DNA of 64,000 nt from assembly GCA_020832445.1 (NCBI GenBank), contig JAFIEO010000041.1:26702-90701 (forward strand), written 5' to 3'. Positions within the stretch are counted from its first letter, which is position 1. Each line of letters starts with the position of its first letter. Source of the DNA: Paracoccaceae bacterium (lineage in GTDB: Bacteria > Pseudomonadota > Alphaproteobacteria > Rhodobacterales > Rhodobacteraceae). Under the pieces are notes generated by a model, which had not been told where the DNA came from, did not search any database, and was given only the letters and a program-made list of their open reading frames with translations. The translations under genes and the position numbers were made by a program. Positions 1 through 8,603 of this stretch are shown here, one piece after another.

Positions 1-1195
1 TGGCTTCGGACAGTGCGATTGCAAGCTTGCGGATTTCTTTGCCTGCGGGGTTCTTCGCGGCGAATTCCCCCAGTGGCAGGCCGTGATCATTGGCGTCACG
101 CACCTGCGCGCCGCCATCCGGGATTAATGTCGAAAAGGAAATGCCAAGGCTTTCCGCCATGCGTTTGGCGCGTGATCTGCCGCCAAGGTCGGTGAAGCGT
201 GGCGCGCGGTTCAGCACGAAATGGAACTTGTCCATCGACAGGCCGTCAGCTTTCAGTGCGCGGATCAGGCGCAGGGTGTTTTGCGCGCTGCGCATATCCA
301 GTTCCATAATCGCAAAATACTGTTCAGCGGCACTCAGGACGGTTTCGGTCCAATGGACAATTGTTCTGGGCATATCGATGATGACGGTATCAAAACTGTC
401 GCTTGCAATGCCGATCACGCGCTCGATCTCGTCCGGGGACAGCAGGTCAAGTGGCAACATATCGGATGGCGCGGTCAGCACATGCAGTTTTTCCTGAAAA
501 CGCTGCAAAGCCGAGAAAAAGGCGTCACGGTCCAGTGTGCTGGTCTGGGACAGCATTTCATAGACTTTTTCTGTCCGTGGCAGGTCCAGATATGTCGACA
601 CAGTGCCCGACTGAAAGTCCAGATCCAGGATACAGACCGAAGGATCGGATTTGCCCTGCGCCAGCATCATTTCCCATGCCAGATTAACTGCAAAGGTCGT
701 AGCACCCGCACCCCCCGCCAGTGACTGAACAGCCAGAACCGTTCCGTTGCGACCGCTTGGCGTGGGCGCAAACTGTGCGCTGGCCGCGGTCTGGGCGGAT
801 TTGTGCAGCCGCTCTATCGCATCTTTCAGGGCGTTTTCAGGCAAGGGGTAGGGTACAAAATCATCCGCACCTGCCCGCAGCATCTGATGCAGCAAGATGG
901 GCGACAGCGATTCCGCAATCAACAAAATCCGAATGGATTTTGCCGCCGCGCGTTCGATGATTAGCTTTACAAGATTTGTTTGTGCTGCGTCCTCATCATC
1001 CAGCGCAATGGCCAGCAACTCAAGGTCTGAAGCGTCGGGATCATCCAGAAATGATACAGTTTCGATGAAAGTCAGTTCGCCCCATGTATCGGCGAACACA
1101 GCTTCCATGTCTTCGATCAGCAGGTCGAAGTTACGCACGTCCCGACACACCGTGCAGGCCCGAATCCTTGGTTCTTCGTTTACGCCACCCGTCAT
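1..1195 (-). CDS. cpaE: CpaE/TadZ pilus assembly ATPase-like protein (partial, cut by window start)
   Basis: The frame starts at ATG 1195 and stays open to the left edge, giving about 398 residues, so most of the protein is visible. Residues 1-135 look like a receiver-like localisation domain (ILLIAESL, then GADDFVPYPLPE). A ParA/MinD-type ATPase follows, with a deviant Walker A near residue 160 (AGGAGATT) that lacks the usual lysines. Non-canonical Walker boxes are known in TadZ/CpaE proteins, which localise the Flp pilus machine at the cell pole. It is downstream of cpaB, cpaC and an OmpA-like gene on the same strand, as in alphaproteobacterial tad loci; cpaF and tadBC would be expected just outside the window. 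The true end is not visible. Confidence 0.85.
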   Translation of the reverse strand, partial: MTGGVNEEPRIRACTVCRDVRNFDLLIEDMEAVFADTWGELTFIETVSFLDDPDASDLELLAIALDDEDAAQTNLVKLIIERAAAKSIRILLIAESLSPILLHQMLRAGADDFVPYPLPENALKDAIERLHKSAQTAASAQFAPTPSGRNGTVLAVQSLAGGAGATTFAVNLAWEMMLAQGKSDPSVCILDLDFQSGTVSTYLDLPRTEKVYEMLSQTSTLDRDAFFSALQRFQEKLHVLTAPSDMLPLDLLSPDEIERVIGIASDSFDTVIIDMPRTIVHWTETVLSAAEQYFAIMELDMRSAQNTLRLIRALKADGLSMDKFHFVLNRAPRFTDLGGRSRAKRMAESLGISFSTLIPDGGAQVRDANDHGLPLGEFAAKNPAGKEIRKLAIALSEA

Positions 1196-1527
1196 TCAAT
1201 CAACCTCATACAAACGAACATGCCACGCGGGCATCGGTTGAGGGATGGGTAGTGTTGCAACCAGCCCTCGACACGCGTCCAAGATTGTCCACGAATCTGG
1301 CAAGAATTAGGCCAAAGAAATGCAATTGTTCGACAATTTTGCCTTGGATCAGCGCAATGAAGCGCGTTCGCAACCCTGCGCATGCCATCTTTAGACGGGG
1401 CAAATGGGGGGATTTATCTGGTTTTCCCTATACCAGAGCGCTTGCGCCGCCATTGTGACAGCTTTCCAATGACATACCCGCAACGCCTTTGTTGCGGGTA
1501 ATCCTTGTCATCAGATTAAGGCAGGCG
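1196..1527. other. Intergenic interval upstream of cpaE with a stem-loop
   Basis: No convincing gene. It presumably carries the cpaE promoter and 5' leader on the minus strand. A stem-loop sits at 1475-1500, just after the preceding gene's stop. The short reading frames here have no recognisable content. Confidence 0.5.
1475..1500 (-). terminator. Stem-loop after the OmpA-like pilus gene
   Basis: The arms TACCCGCAAC and GTTGCGGGTA (10 bp, perfect) flank a 6-nt loop, 28 bases beyond the stop of the OmpA-like gene. No clear T-run follows, so it may act as an RNA-stabilising end or a weak terminator. Confidence 0.45.
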
Positions 1528-2151
1528 TCACAAGGTATTGTCGGAAAGTGTCGGCCTTGAGGTTGCGCTGCTTACATATTCGCGGTGCAGGATGCGGGCA
1601 TACTCGCCATTCATCACGGTTGGATGGCGGCGGATGGCGCCGGCAATTTCCGTAACTGTGCGCCGGTTGGCGCGTTCACGCCCCTGGGTGACGATCAGCG
1701 GCTGGGATTCGCCGCGCGAAACCGTCGCAATGATACTGTCGCGCGGGACACCTTGCCGCATCAGATATGCGCGCGCGGCATCCGCGCGGCGCTGACCAAG
1801 GCGCTGGTTATACGCAGCACTGCCCACGGCATCGGTATGGCCAAAGATACGGAAACGAAGTTCGGGGAAATGTTTCATCCAATGTGCCTGATGGCGCAGG
1901 ATTCTTTGCGCGTCGGCGTCAAGCGTTGCACTGTCGAAGGCGAAATTCACCATCGCGGGCACTTCTGCCTCGAAGCGGCGGGTCATGATTTCTGCAATGT
2001 TGATGCGGCCTGTCTGAACCAGTGTGTTATGCATCGTCGGGTTGCCGAAGCCGCCTTCATCAAGTGCCAGTCCCGCTTCACGGGCGTTGGGGCCACCACA
2101 GGCAGCAAGAGCCACCCCTGCGGCACCAAGCATGAAAAAACGTCTGTTCAT
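1528..2151 (-). CDS. OmpA-family lipoprotein of the Flp pilus locus
   Basis: 207 residues. The N-terminus is a lipoprotein signal (GAAGVALAACGG, probable lipidated Cys at residue 18). The C-terminal half is an OmpA/MotB peptidoglycan-binding domain: NFAFDSATLDADA leads into FGHTDAVGSAAYNQRLGQRR, the family's typical TD...N..LS.RR pattern. It would anchor the outer membrane or the pilus secretin to peptidoglycan. It lies between cpaC (47 bp upstream) and cpaE, where rhodobacterial tad loci often have an OmpA protein in place of a typical CpaD. The functional link to the pilus is inferred from position. Confidence 0.82.
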   Translation of the reverse strand: MNRRFFMLGAAGVALAACGGPNAREAGLALDEGGFGNPTMHNTLVQTGRINIAEIMTRRFEAEVPAMVNFAFDSATLDADAQRILRHQAHWMKHFPELRFRIFGHTDAVGSAAYNQRLGQRRADAARAYLMRQGVPRDSIIATVSRGESQPLIVTQGRERANRRTVTEIAGAIRRHPTVMNGEYARILHREYVSSATSRPTLSDNTL

Positions 2152-2197
2152 CGAATCTACCCGTTTGCTGTTGACCGGCTACGACTGCTGGCCTGCC

Positions 2198-3604
2198 TTA
2201 ATCAAATACATATCCGTAGGACCCGCCGAAATCCTGCCGCGCCACTTCACCTTCGGCACCGCTGTTGCGCGATGTCAGACGACCGCTCAGGAACAGATCA
2301 CGCTCGGACGGGGGGCGCACACGGTCTGTGGGCAGCATCAGGGCCTCGCCGCGGGTGGGCGTGACCAGATGCGCGGTGATGATGATCACCAGCTCCGTCT
2401 GGCGGCGTTCATATCCGGAACTGCGGAACAAGGCCCCCAGAACGGGAATTTCCGACAACCACGGCACAGACGCGGAATTCGCGCGGAAGTCATCTTCCAG
2501 AAGCCCCGCGATTGCGAAGCTTTCGCCATCGCGCAATTCGACTGTCGTTTGGGTGGCGCGTGTGCGGAAGGCCCGCGCGGGAATGCCGCCTGCGCCAATA
2601 CCGTCACCGCTTAGTGCCTGATCGATGGAACTGACCGACGCGTTCAGCGTCAGGTTGATGACATTGTCATCCAGCACGCGCGGGGTGAACGAAAGCTCTA
2701 CGCCAAAGGGGCGGTATTGCACGGAAATATTGCCATCGCCGCTCGCCACGGGAACCGGAACCTCGCCACCCGCCAGAAACGAGGCTTCCTGCCCCGAAAG
2801 CGCGGTCAGGTTCGGTTCGGCCAGCGTGCGGGCCATGCCTTGCGATTCCAGTGCTTCCAGAAGCACCTGCGCGGTCAGGCTGCCACCGCCCACAGTGAAG
2901 CCAAGCGCGCCTTCGCGCCCCGATGACGAACCGGGCAGCAAGCCACCGCCGGCGGCGCCATCAAGCGCGCCTGTGCCCAGCCGCACATTCGGGCCAGAAC
3001 TGATGCTGGAATTCAACTGGAAGCTCATCCCAAGCTGTTTGCGCACCTGACGGTTCATCTCGGAGAAGCGCACCTTCAGCATGACCTGCTGCGTGCCCCC
3101 CACACTCATCAGGTTTGAAACACGCTCGGGGGCGTAGCGTTGCGCCAGTTGCATCGCGGCATCCAGACGCGCGGCGGTGGACACAACCCCTGACAGCACA
3201 ATCCCGTCATTGGCTGTGCGCACTTCAATACGTTCATTGGGCAGGATCTGGCGCAATCTTTCGCGGAATTCGGCAATGTCGGGGGTCACCTGCACATCGA
3301 CATTTGAAAACAGGCTGCCATCTGCACCAAGGATTGTCAGCGTGGTGCGACCGGGGGCCTTGCCCAACACATAGATCGAACGGTCCGACAGCGTGGAAAT
3401 ATCGGCAATGCCAGGATTGGCGATGGACAGTTCCGCAAAGGGGGTATCCGTTTCCACCACCACAGCCCTGTTCATCGGAACGCTAAGCGTGGTGGATGCT
3501 GCGCCGTTCAGAACGCGTAATGTTTCAGAATATGCGCCGGACGGGGCCACAAGCGCAATCGCGCTTCCTGCAAGCAGCGCCGCCGCCAATGTCTTGAAAT
3601 TCAT
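2198..3604 (-). CDS. cpaC: CpaC/RcpA secretin of the Flp pilus
   Basis: 468 residues from ATG 3604 (MNFKTLAAALLAGSAIAL), chosen because it begins a good Sec signal peptide; an upstream in-frame extension would bury it. The N-terminal third matches the pilus-assembly/BON-type region of CpaC (LSVPMNRAVVVETDTPFAEL, TLTILGADG). The C-terminal half is the secretin domain (LEALESQGMARTLAEPNLT, then EASFLAGGEVPVPV and the late FGVELSFTPRVLDDN). It forms the outer-membrane pore for the Flp pilus. It is separated from cpaB by a strong stem-loop at 3841-3871, so it may be transcribed partly on its own. Confidence 0.93.
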   Translation of the reverse strand: MNFKTLAAALLAGSAIALVAPSGAYSETLRVLNGAASTTLSVPMNRAVVVETDTPFAELSIANPGIADISTLSDRSIYVLGKAPGRTTLTILGADGSLFSNVDVQVTPDIAEFRERLRQILPNERIEVRTANDGIVLSGVVSTAARLDAAMQLAQRYAPERVSNLMSVGGTQQVMLKVRFSEMNRQVRKQLGMSFQLNSSISSGPNVRLGTGALDGAAGGGLLPGSSSGREGALGFTVGGGSLTAQVLLEALESQGMARTLAEPNLTALSGQEASFLAGGEVPVPVASGDGNISVQYRPFGVELSFTPRVLDDNVINLTLNASVSSIDQALSGDGIGAGGIPARAFRTRATQTTVELRDGESFAIAGLLEDDFRANSASVPWLSEIPVLGALFRSSGYERRQTELVIIITAHLVTPTRGEALMLPTDRVRPPSERDLFLSGRLTSRNSGAEGEVARQDFGGSYGYVFD

Positions 3605-3840
3605 TTGAACCTGCCTCGAACAACTGCCTGTTTCATTGCGGGGTTTTCCCCATTTTGCCAAAGGATGGCCTAAATCTGATTTTTTTGCAAGTTTTCAGTG
3701 CTTGACCGCAGTTCTTGATGTGAATTTTGCAACGTTGGCCCGTGCACCGACCTGATCTGGCGGCAATTGGTGGAATGCTAACAGCATGTAGTAGGGGGCG
3801 GGTGGGCGTTTGTGCCGTGCGGCGCGGGTTTTGCACGGCA

Positions 3841-3871
3841 AAAGGCGCGCGATGGATGATCGCGCGCCTTT
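3841..3871 (-). terminator. Strong stem-loop between cpaB and cpaC
   Basis: The 12-bp perfect arms AAAGGCGCGCGA and TCGCGCGCCTTT enclose a 7-nt loop. On the minus strand the stem ends in TTT just after the cpaB stop (3897). It looks like an intrinsic terminator or attenuator inside the pilus locus. Confidence 0.65.
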
Positions 3872-3896
3872 GATCCGGCCAGAGGTTGAAAAAATG

Positions 3897-4739
3897 TCAG
3901 TTTGTGCAGGGCGTCTCAATCAGGACAAGCTGGTTGCCGCGGCGTGTGCGCACATGGCAGGTGCGTTCGGCCTCGACCACGACCCGTTCTTCGCGCACGA
4001 CCCCCAGCAGGCGATCTTGCGTCATCTCAATCGCGCCCGAGATGGAATCGTCATTGATGCCCACCAGTGCCAGCGACAACCGGCCCGAACTTTGTGCCTG
4101 TGCCAATGCTGCGGCCTGTTCCGGCAGCGCCTCGACGGTGACGTTGCGTGCAAGCGTAGCTTCCGAGCGGCGTTCCATATCGGCGCTTTGGTCCACGGCG
4201 ATGATGCGCATGCGCGGTTCAATCAGGCTGGTCATGTCGCCGGATTCGCGGGACCGGCCCGTCCAGAACACATCGACATGATCCCCGGGCCGCAAGAACC
4301 CTGCAACGCCGCTGGTCTGGTTCACGTCAATCGTAAATGCGCGTTTTCCAGGTGTCAGGTGCGATGTGATGCCAGCTTCCTTGCCCGGTTCGGTCAGTTT
4401 GCTGGTCAGCAGCGGTTCGCGGGTGTCCATGGCGCGCAGGACGGTGCGGTGTGGAATGTCATTGGGGAAAATTTCGTCAATATCGGTGAAACTGCCAACC
4501 GGAACCGAATTCGCGGGGAAGGGGGCGGTGATCAGATCTGCCGGTGTCATGCGTTCGCCATAGCGCAGGTTGCGGCGGGTCAGGTAGACATCGACGGTTT
4601 CAGGGCCGGAATTGGCCTGAGCGGAACGGGCAGCGACCAGTTCGCGTTCCATCTGGCCGACATATTGCTGGGTCTGGTAGACGGCAAAGCCTGCAAGCCC
4701 AAGCCCTGCCAGAAGAACTGCTGCGAATAAAAGGCGCAT
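3897..4739 (-). CDS. cpaB: CpaB/RcpC Flp pilus assembly protein
   Basis: 280 residues. A single N-terminal membrane segment (LLFAAVLLAGLGLAGFAVY, residues 3-21) is followed by a short linker and a SAF-type domain (VDVYLTRRNLRYGERMTPADL, about residues 48-68). The RcpC-like region has VNQTSGVAGFLRPGDHVDV near residues 137-155. CpaB proteins are periplasmic partners of the secretin CpaC and may contact peptidoglycan. The gene lies between the pilin flp and cpaC on the same strand, the usual order. Length is typical. Confidence 0.92.
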   Translation of the reverse strand: MRLLFAAVLLAGLGLAGFAVYQTQQYVGQMERELVAARSAQANSGPETVDVYLTRRNLRYGERMTPADLITAPFPANSVPVGSFTDIDEIFPNDIPHRTVLRAMDTREPLLTSKLTEPGKEAGITSHLTPGKRAFTIDVNQTSGVAGFLRPGDHVDVFWTGRSRESGDMTSLIEPRMRIIAVDQSADMERRSEATLARNVTVEALPEQAAALAQAQSSGRLSLALVGINDDSISGAIEMTQDRLLGVVREERVVVEAERTCHVRTRRGNQLVLIETPCTN

Positions 4740-4900
4740 TGCGTGTTTCCTTACGATTTACACTTTTGTGGCCCATGCGGGGCCGAACCATCATTCCCTT
4801 GAAACTACCCGATAACTGCGGCGTCTTATGGGCCCGAGTGTGGCAAGTTTTGGGACAATTCATCACATATGGGTGGCGTCGGCCCTTTTGATGAATGGGA

Positions 4901-4933
4901 AAAGCGGCAGGATGCCTGTGCCCCTGCCGCTTT
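4901..4933 (-). terminator. Intrinsic terminator after the flp pilin gene
   Basis: The 11-bp arms AAAGCGGCAGG and CCTGCCGCTTT flank an 11-nt loop; on the minus strand the stem runs into TTTTCCC. It lies 50 bases after the flp stop and would limit read-through from the abundant pilin message into cpaB. Confidence 0.7.
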
Positions 4934-4983
4934 GTGTATCTGATTGGCGATGCGTTTAGGTTGCTATCGCCAAGGGACTGCTA

Positions 4984-5211
4984 TCAGCCTTCACCTTCAT
5001 CATCATCGTTGGGGGTCGTTGGTGTGACGCCGATTTCTGTTCCTGCAACCGAGGTCGAAATCCGATCAGCCAAGTTGTTTACGCCACCGGAAACCGATGC
5101 GATAACGGCAATGCCCAGGCCCACGATAGCGGCGGTCAGAACGACCCAATCCACGGTGACAGCACCAGATTCGTCAGCGGCGAAGTTTTTGATGTTTGCG
5201 AACAGTTTCAT
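4984..5211 (-). CDS. flp: Flp-family type IVb pilin
   Basis: 75 residues. A short charged leader ends in ESG, followed by the processed hydrophobic helix AVTVDWVVLTAAIVGLGIAV. Prepilin peptidase (TadV/CpaA) would be expected to cut after Gly16. The usual Glu5-Tyr6 pair after the cut is Asp-Trp here, a variant I recall as frequent in Rhodobacterales. The C-terminus is acidic (NDDDEGEG). It is the major subunit of the Flp/Tad pilus and heads the leftward locus, with a terminator at 4901-4933. Confidence 0.93.
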   Translation of the reverse strand: MKLFANIKNFAADESGAVTVDWVVLTAAIVGLGIAVIASVSGGVNNLADRISTSVAGTEIGVTPTTPNDDDEGEG

Positions 5212-5541
5212 AATGTATTCTCCTGATTTGAACGTTTACTACTCTGCCTAACCGGTTACTCAGACCATGTTTTGTTCACCGCTTGGCTGAGACTGAATAA
5301 GCCAGTGAATCGTGTTCTGATTTGGGCGAAAAAGGTACGATTTTCGCGCGTCTGCTTTTTTTTACGTTTTTTTTATTTTTGTGGATTCAGCAGGGCAAAG
5401 GCTGAATCGCACAATCCCTACGCAGCGCATTTTTTGCATATTACACTGTTTTATAAGGGTTATTTGCCATGTTGAATAGGCTGGATTGAAACCCGATTTC
5501 AGGTCATACTGCTACAAAAAGCTGAAAGAGCAGTTAATCAG
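5212..5541. other. AT-rich divergent promoter region between flp and a lytic transglycosylase gene
   Basis: 330 bases with no gene. It must carry the leftward flp promoter and probably the promoter of the rightward gene at 5542. A 10-bp palindrome (TAACCGGTTA) is at 5249-5258. T-tracts at 5356-5363, 5367-5374 and 5376-5380 are phased at about one helical turn, suggesting intrinsic bending. Confidence 0.55.
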
Positions 5542-6402
5542 ATGCAAAAAATCGTGCCTTCGCGCCATTGTCCGCTTTGGGCCGCGCCGTTGATTCTGGG
5601 TGCGGCATTGTCGGTCATGCCCGACCTTGCGGTCGCCGAGGGGGCGGATTTTACGTTCCGGCGCGTGGTCCCCGGCGCAAATGCCGGCCCGCGCATCACG
5701 GTGCAGATAGATCCTGAAGAACAGGCAAGGTTCATGGCCGCACGCCCCACCCCCCAGACCATCGCGCGTTCTGGCAGCAATGGGCAGGGACCGGCGGCGG
5801 CGCCCGCGTCCAGTCTGGCGTGGTTCTGGGACAGCGTCTCGCCCAAGCTGGGGGACAGTTCGGGGCGGTTCATGTCGGCGATGACGGCGCTGAATGCCCC
5901 GCCGCAAGGGCGCGATGTGCCGGTGCCGCGTTTGCAGTTCCTGCAAGAACTGGCGCAGGCCCACGGGCCGGATATTTTGCGCGCCACGGTCGGCACGAAT
6001 GTGTCACCCGCGCTGGTACTGGCGGTCATAGCGGTGGAATCGGCAGGGCGCGCCGATGCGGTCAGCCATGCCGGTGCACAAGGGCTTATGCAACTGATCC
6101 CCGCAACTGCGGCGCGGTTTTCGGTGGCGGATGCGTTTGACACCGGCCAGAATATCCGCGGGGGCGTTGCGTATCTGAACTGGCTGATGGGCCATTTCGA
6201 CAATGACATCGTGCTGGCGCTGGCGGGCTATAACGCAGGCGAAGGCGCGGTGCGGCGCAATGACGGCGTGCCGCCTTTTGCCGAAACGCGCGACTATGTG
6301 CCAAAGGTGCTGGCATCGTGGCTGGTGGCGCGTGGTCTGTGCGCAAGTTTGCCGGAACTGCCCAGTGACGGGTGTGTTTTCCGCATCGGACAGGCGGGGT
6401 AG
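5542..6402 (+). CDS. Exported SLT-family lytic transglycosylase
   Basis: 286 residues. An N-terminal signal peptide ends near VAVAEG (residue 33), and a low-complexity linker follows. From about residue 140 there is a goose-type lysozyme/SLT domain with probable catalytic Glu156 in AVIAVESAGR, then AQGLMQLIPATA and LALAGYNAGEGAV, the three landmark SLT motifs. It would cleave peptidoglycan glycan strands in the periplasm. It is divergent from the Flp pilus locus, so a role in opening the wall for pili is conceivable but not shown. The C-terminal tail has two Cys (GLCASL and DGCVF). Confidence 0.88.
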   Translation: MQKIVPSRHCPLWAAPLILGAALSVMPDLAVAEGADFTFRRVVPGANAGPRITVQIDPEEQARFMAARPTPQTIARSGSNGQGPAAAPASSLAWFWDSVSPKLGDSSGRFMSAMTALNAPPQGRDVPVPRLQFLQELAQAHGPDILRATVGTNVSPALVLAVIAVESAGRADAVSHAGAQGLMQLIPATAARFSVADAFDTGQNIRGGVAYLNWLMGHFDNDIVLALAGYNAGEGAVRRNDGVPPFAETRDYVPKVLASWLVARGLCASLPELPSDGCVFRIGQAG

Positions 6403-6429
6403 CGCGGTGAGTGCATCATGTTTGCGCTC

Positions 6430-6622
6430 ATTCGCGCTTGGACAACGCCCGCGCCATCGGTGGGCCGGGGTTTGCCGATCCCACGTTATAGGAATGTACT
6501 TTATGCGGGCTGCATACTGCTGTGTTCAAGGGCTTGGCGTGTTACCAGAATAATCGGCAGGCTGCGGGACGGCCCGCCGATGGCGCGGCGGCCTGCGGCC
6601 TTGATTCCGCACCTTTGGGCAT
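6430..6622 (+). repeat. Dispersed repeat family A, copy 1
   Basis: About 190 bp. It begins with CCCGCGCCATCGGTGGGCCG at 6448 and ends with the inverted counterpart near 6554-6590 (ATCGGCAGG...GGGACGGCCCGCCGATGGCG). The centre contains a conserved ACTTTATGC..GCTGCATACT block. Related copies are at 27671-27866 (inverted), 51091-51281 (inverted) and 63771-63960. It lies between convergent genes (lytic transglycosylase and choV). There is no coding capacity and it has MITE-like imperfect terminal inverted repeats. Boundaries are approximate, from comparing copies by eye. Confidence 0.8.
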
Positions 6623-6653
6623 CCCCTTCAGGTCAACCCCACCGCGCGCTGCG

Positions 6654-7694
6654 TCAGTTCACCACCCCGCGTTTCGAGGTCAGGGCGGCCAGAACAGATT
6701 GCGGGGTCACATACCCGAGTGTGCGCCCTTCATCTGCCACCGCAAGGCAGGTGGTGCGCGTGTCCATCAAATCCATGACCTGCCGGATGGGCATATCGGC
6801 ATCAATGGTCTTGATGGCAGCAGGCGTGTTTGCGCGTGCCAGTGCATCCCGCGCGCGCAACACTTGCAGCGGGTTCATGTTGGCCACGAAATCGGCGACA
6901 TACTGGTTGACCGGGCGGGAATAGATCTGCGCGGGCGTGCCACATTGAATGATGCGCCCGCCTTCAAGAATGGCAATGCGGTTGCCCAGCTTGAACGCCT
7001 CGTCCAGATCATGGCTGACAAACACGATGGTGCGTTTCAGACGCTGCTGCAATTCCAGCAGTTCATCTTGCAGTTTCGCGCGAATCAACGGGTCGAGCGC
7101 GGAAAACGGTTCATCCATCAGCAAGATCGGCGCATCTGTGGCAAAGGCCCGCGCCAGCCCCACGCGTTGCTGCATGCCCCCCGACAGCGCACTTACAGGC
7201 TGATCGGCCCATTGCGACAGGCCCACAAGTTCCAGCTGTCCGGCAACCTTGTCGCGCCGCTCTCGCCGTGGCACGCCTGCCAGTTCCAGCCCGAAGCCCA
7301 CATTTTCGCGCACGCTGCGCCATGGCAGCAGGCCGAATTGTTGAAACACCATCGCGACAGTGCGCGTGCGCAACCGGCGCAGGGTGGCACGGTTGGCCTT
7401 GGGCACACTGACCAGCGCGTCCCCGTCATGAACCTGCACATCCCCCTGAACAATGGGATTCAACCCGTTCACGGCGCGCAGCAATGTCGATTTTCCAGAC
7501 CCTGACAGGCCCATCAGGACGACAATTTCACCATGCCCCACATCCAGCGTGCAATCATGCACGCCTAACACCTGTCCGGTGGCGCGCTTGATGTCATCGC
7601 GGCTTTGGCCGGTTTCCATCAGGGGGATCGCCTTATAGGGGTTCTTGCCGAACACGATGGAGACGTTGCGAAAGCGAATGGCGGGGTCGGTCAT
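6654..7694 (-). CDS. choV: Choline/glycine betaine ABC transporter ATP-binding protein
   Basis: 346 residues. ProV/OpuAA-type ATPase: Walker [10 protein letters not shown] (62-70), signature LSGGMQQR, Walker B ILLMDEPFSALDP and the VSHDLDEA switch. A C-terminal CBS-like segment (about residues 280-340, DMPIRQVMDLMD) is typical of osmoprotectant ATPases. Its start overlaps the choW stop by 4 bp (ATGA), so the two are translationally coupled. It is third in the leftward choXWV operon. The substrate is inferred as choline from the linkage to betIBA. Confidence 0.92.
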   Translation of the reverse strand: MTDPAIRFRNVSIVFGKNPYKAIPLMETGQSRDDIKRATGQVLGVHDCTLDVGHGEIVVLMGLSGSGKSTLLRAVNGLNPIVQGDVQVHDGDALVSVPKANRATLRRLRTRTVAMVFQQFGLLPWRSVRENVGFGLELAGVPRRERRDKVAGQLELVGLSQWADQPVSALSGGMQQRVGLARAFATDAPILLMDEPFSALDPLIRAKLQDELLELQQRLKRTIVFVSHDLDEAFKLGNRIAILEGGRIIQCGTPAQIYSRPVNQYVADFVANMNPLQVLRARDALARANTPAAIKTIDADMPIRQVMDLMDTRTTCLAVADEGRTLGYVTPQSVLAALTSKRGVVN

Positions 7695-8533
7695 GGCTTC
7701 ACCTCTACGCGCAGCATACGGTCCAGCATAATGGCGACTGTGACGATGACCGCGCCCGCCTCGAACCCCAGGGACGCGTTGACGGTGTTCAACGCGCGCA
7801 CAATCGGCACGCCCAGACCGGGTGCGCCGACCAGCCCTGCAATCACAACCATGGACAGCGACAGCATGATGGTCTGGTTCAGCCCCGCCATGATCTGCGG
7901 AAAGGCATAGGGCAGTTCCACCTTGCGGATGCGCTGGCCGGTGGTCGCGCCAAACGCGGTGGCGGCTTCACTCAGGGCGGTGGGGGTGGAACGGATGCCA
8001 AGTTCTGTCAGCCTGATGGCCGCAGGCATGGCGAATATGACCGTGGCCACCAGCCCCGGCACCATGCCCAGCCCGAACAGCACCAGAACAGGTATCAGAT
8101 ACACAAACACCGGCAATGTCTGCATCAGGTCCAGAACCGGTGTCAGTGCGCGGTAAAACCGCGGGTGATGGGCGGAATATATGCCTAACGGCACGCCGAC
8201 GCCCATGCACACGATGCATGATGCCAGCACCAGCGTCAGGGTCTGCATGGTCAGCACCCAATAGCCCTGATTCAGCGCAAATAACAGGCATGCAGCCACA
8301 ATCAGCACGGGCACCAGACGGCGTTGCAACACCCAAGTCACGGCGCAGAACCCCGCGATGATGGCGAAGGGATGCGGGGTTTGCAGCATCGTTCCCAACA
8401 GGCCGATAATGCTGCGCAGGGCGGCTTCTACCCCGTCAAAGGCCGTGATGAACGTATCCTGTAGCCAGTCAAAGGCGGCGGCGATGCTGCGCCCGACAGG
8501 GATTTTTGCATCGGTGATGGGTTTTGTAAGCAT
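7691..8533 (-). CDS. choW: Choline ABC transporter permease
   Basis: 280 residues from ATG 8533 (MLTKPITDAKIPVGR), preferred over a longer in-frame extension that would run into choX. It is a ProW-type inner-membrane permease with several hydrophobic segments (FAIIAGFCAVTWVL, VLIVAACLLFAL, LTLVLASCIVCMGVGVPLG). The cytoplasmic coupling loop has the EAA-like pattern (EAATAFGATTGQRIRKVELP). It pairs with ChoV in the membrane and receives substrate from ChoX. The gene is 70 bp after choX. Confidence 0.9.
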   Translation of the reverse strand: MLTKPITDAKIPVGRSIAAAFDWLQDTFITAFDGVEAALRSIIGLLGTMLQTPHPFAIIAGFCAVTWVLQRRLVPVLIVAACLLFALNQGYWVLTMQTLTLVLASCIVCMGVGVPLGIYSAHHPRFYRALTPVLDLMQTLPVFVYLIPVLVLFGLGMVPGLVATVIFAMPAAIRLTELGIRSTPTALSEAATAFGATTGQRIRKVELPYAFPQIMAGLNQTIMLSLSMVVIAGLVGAPGLGVPIVRALNTVNASLGFEAGAVIVTVAIMLDRMLRVEVKP

Positions 8534-8603
8534 GTCGGACACGCATCTGCTCCAGTTCTGGCAGGTGGCCCCGGACATGATCCGGGACCACAACGCAGGA
8601 TTA

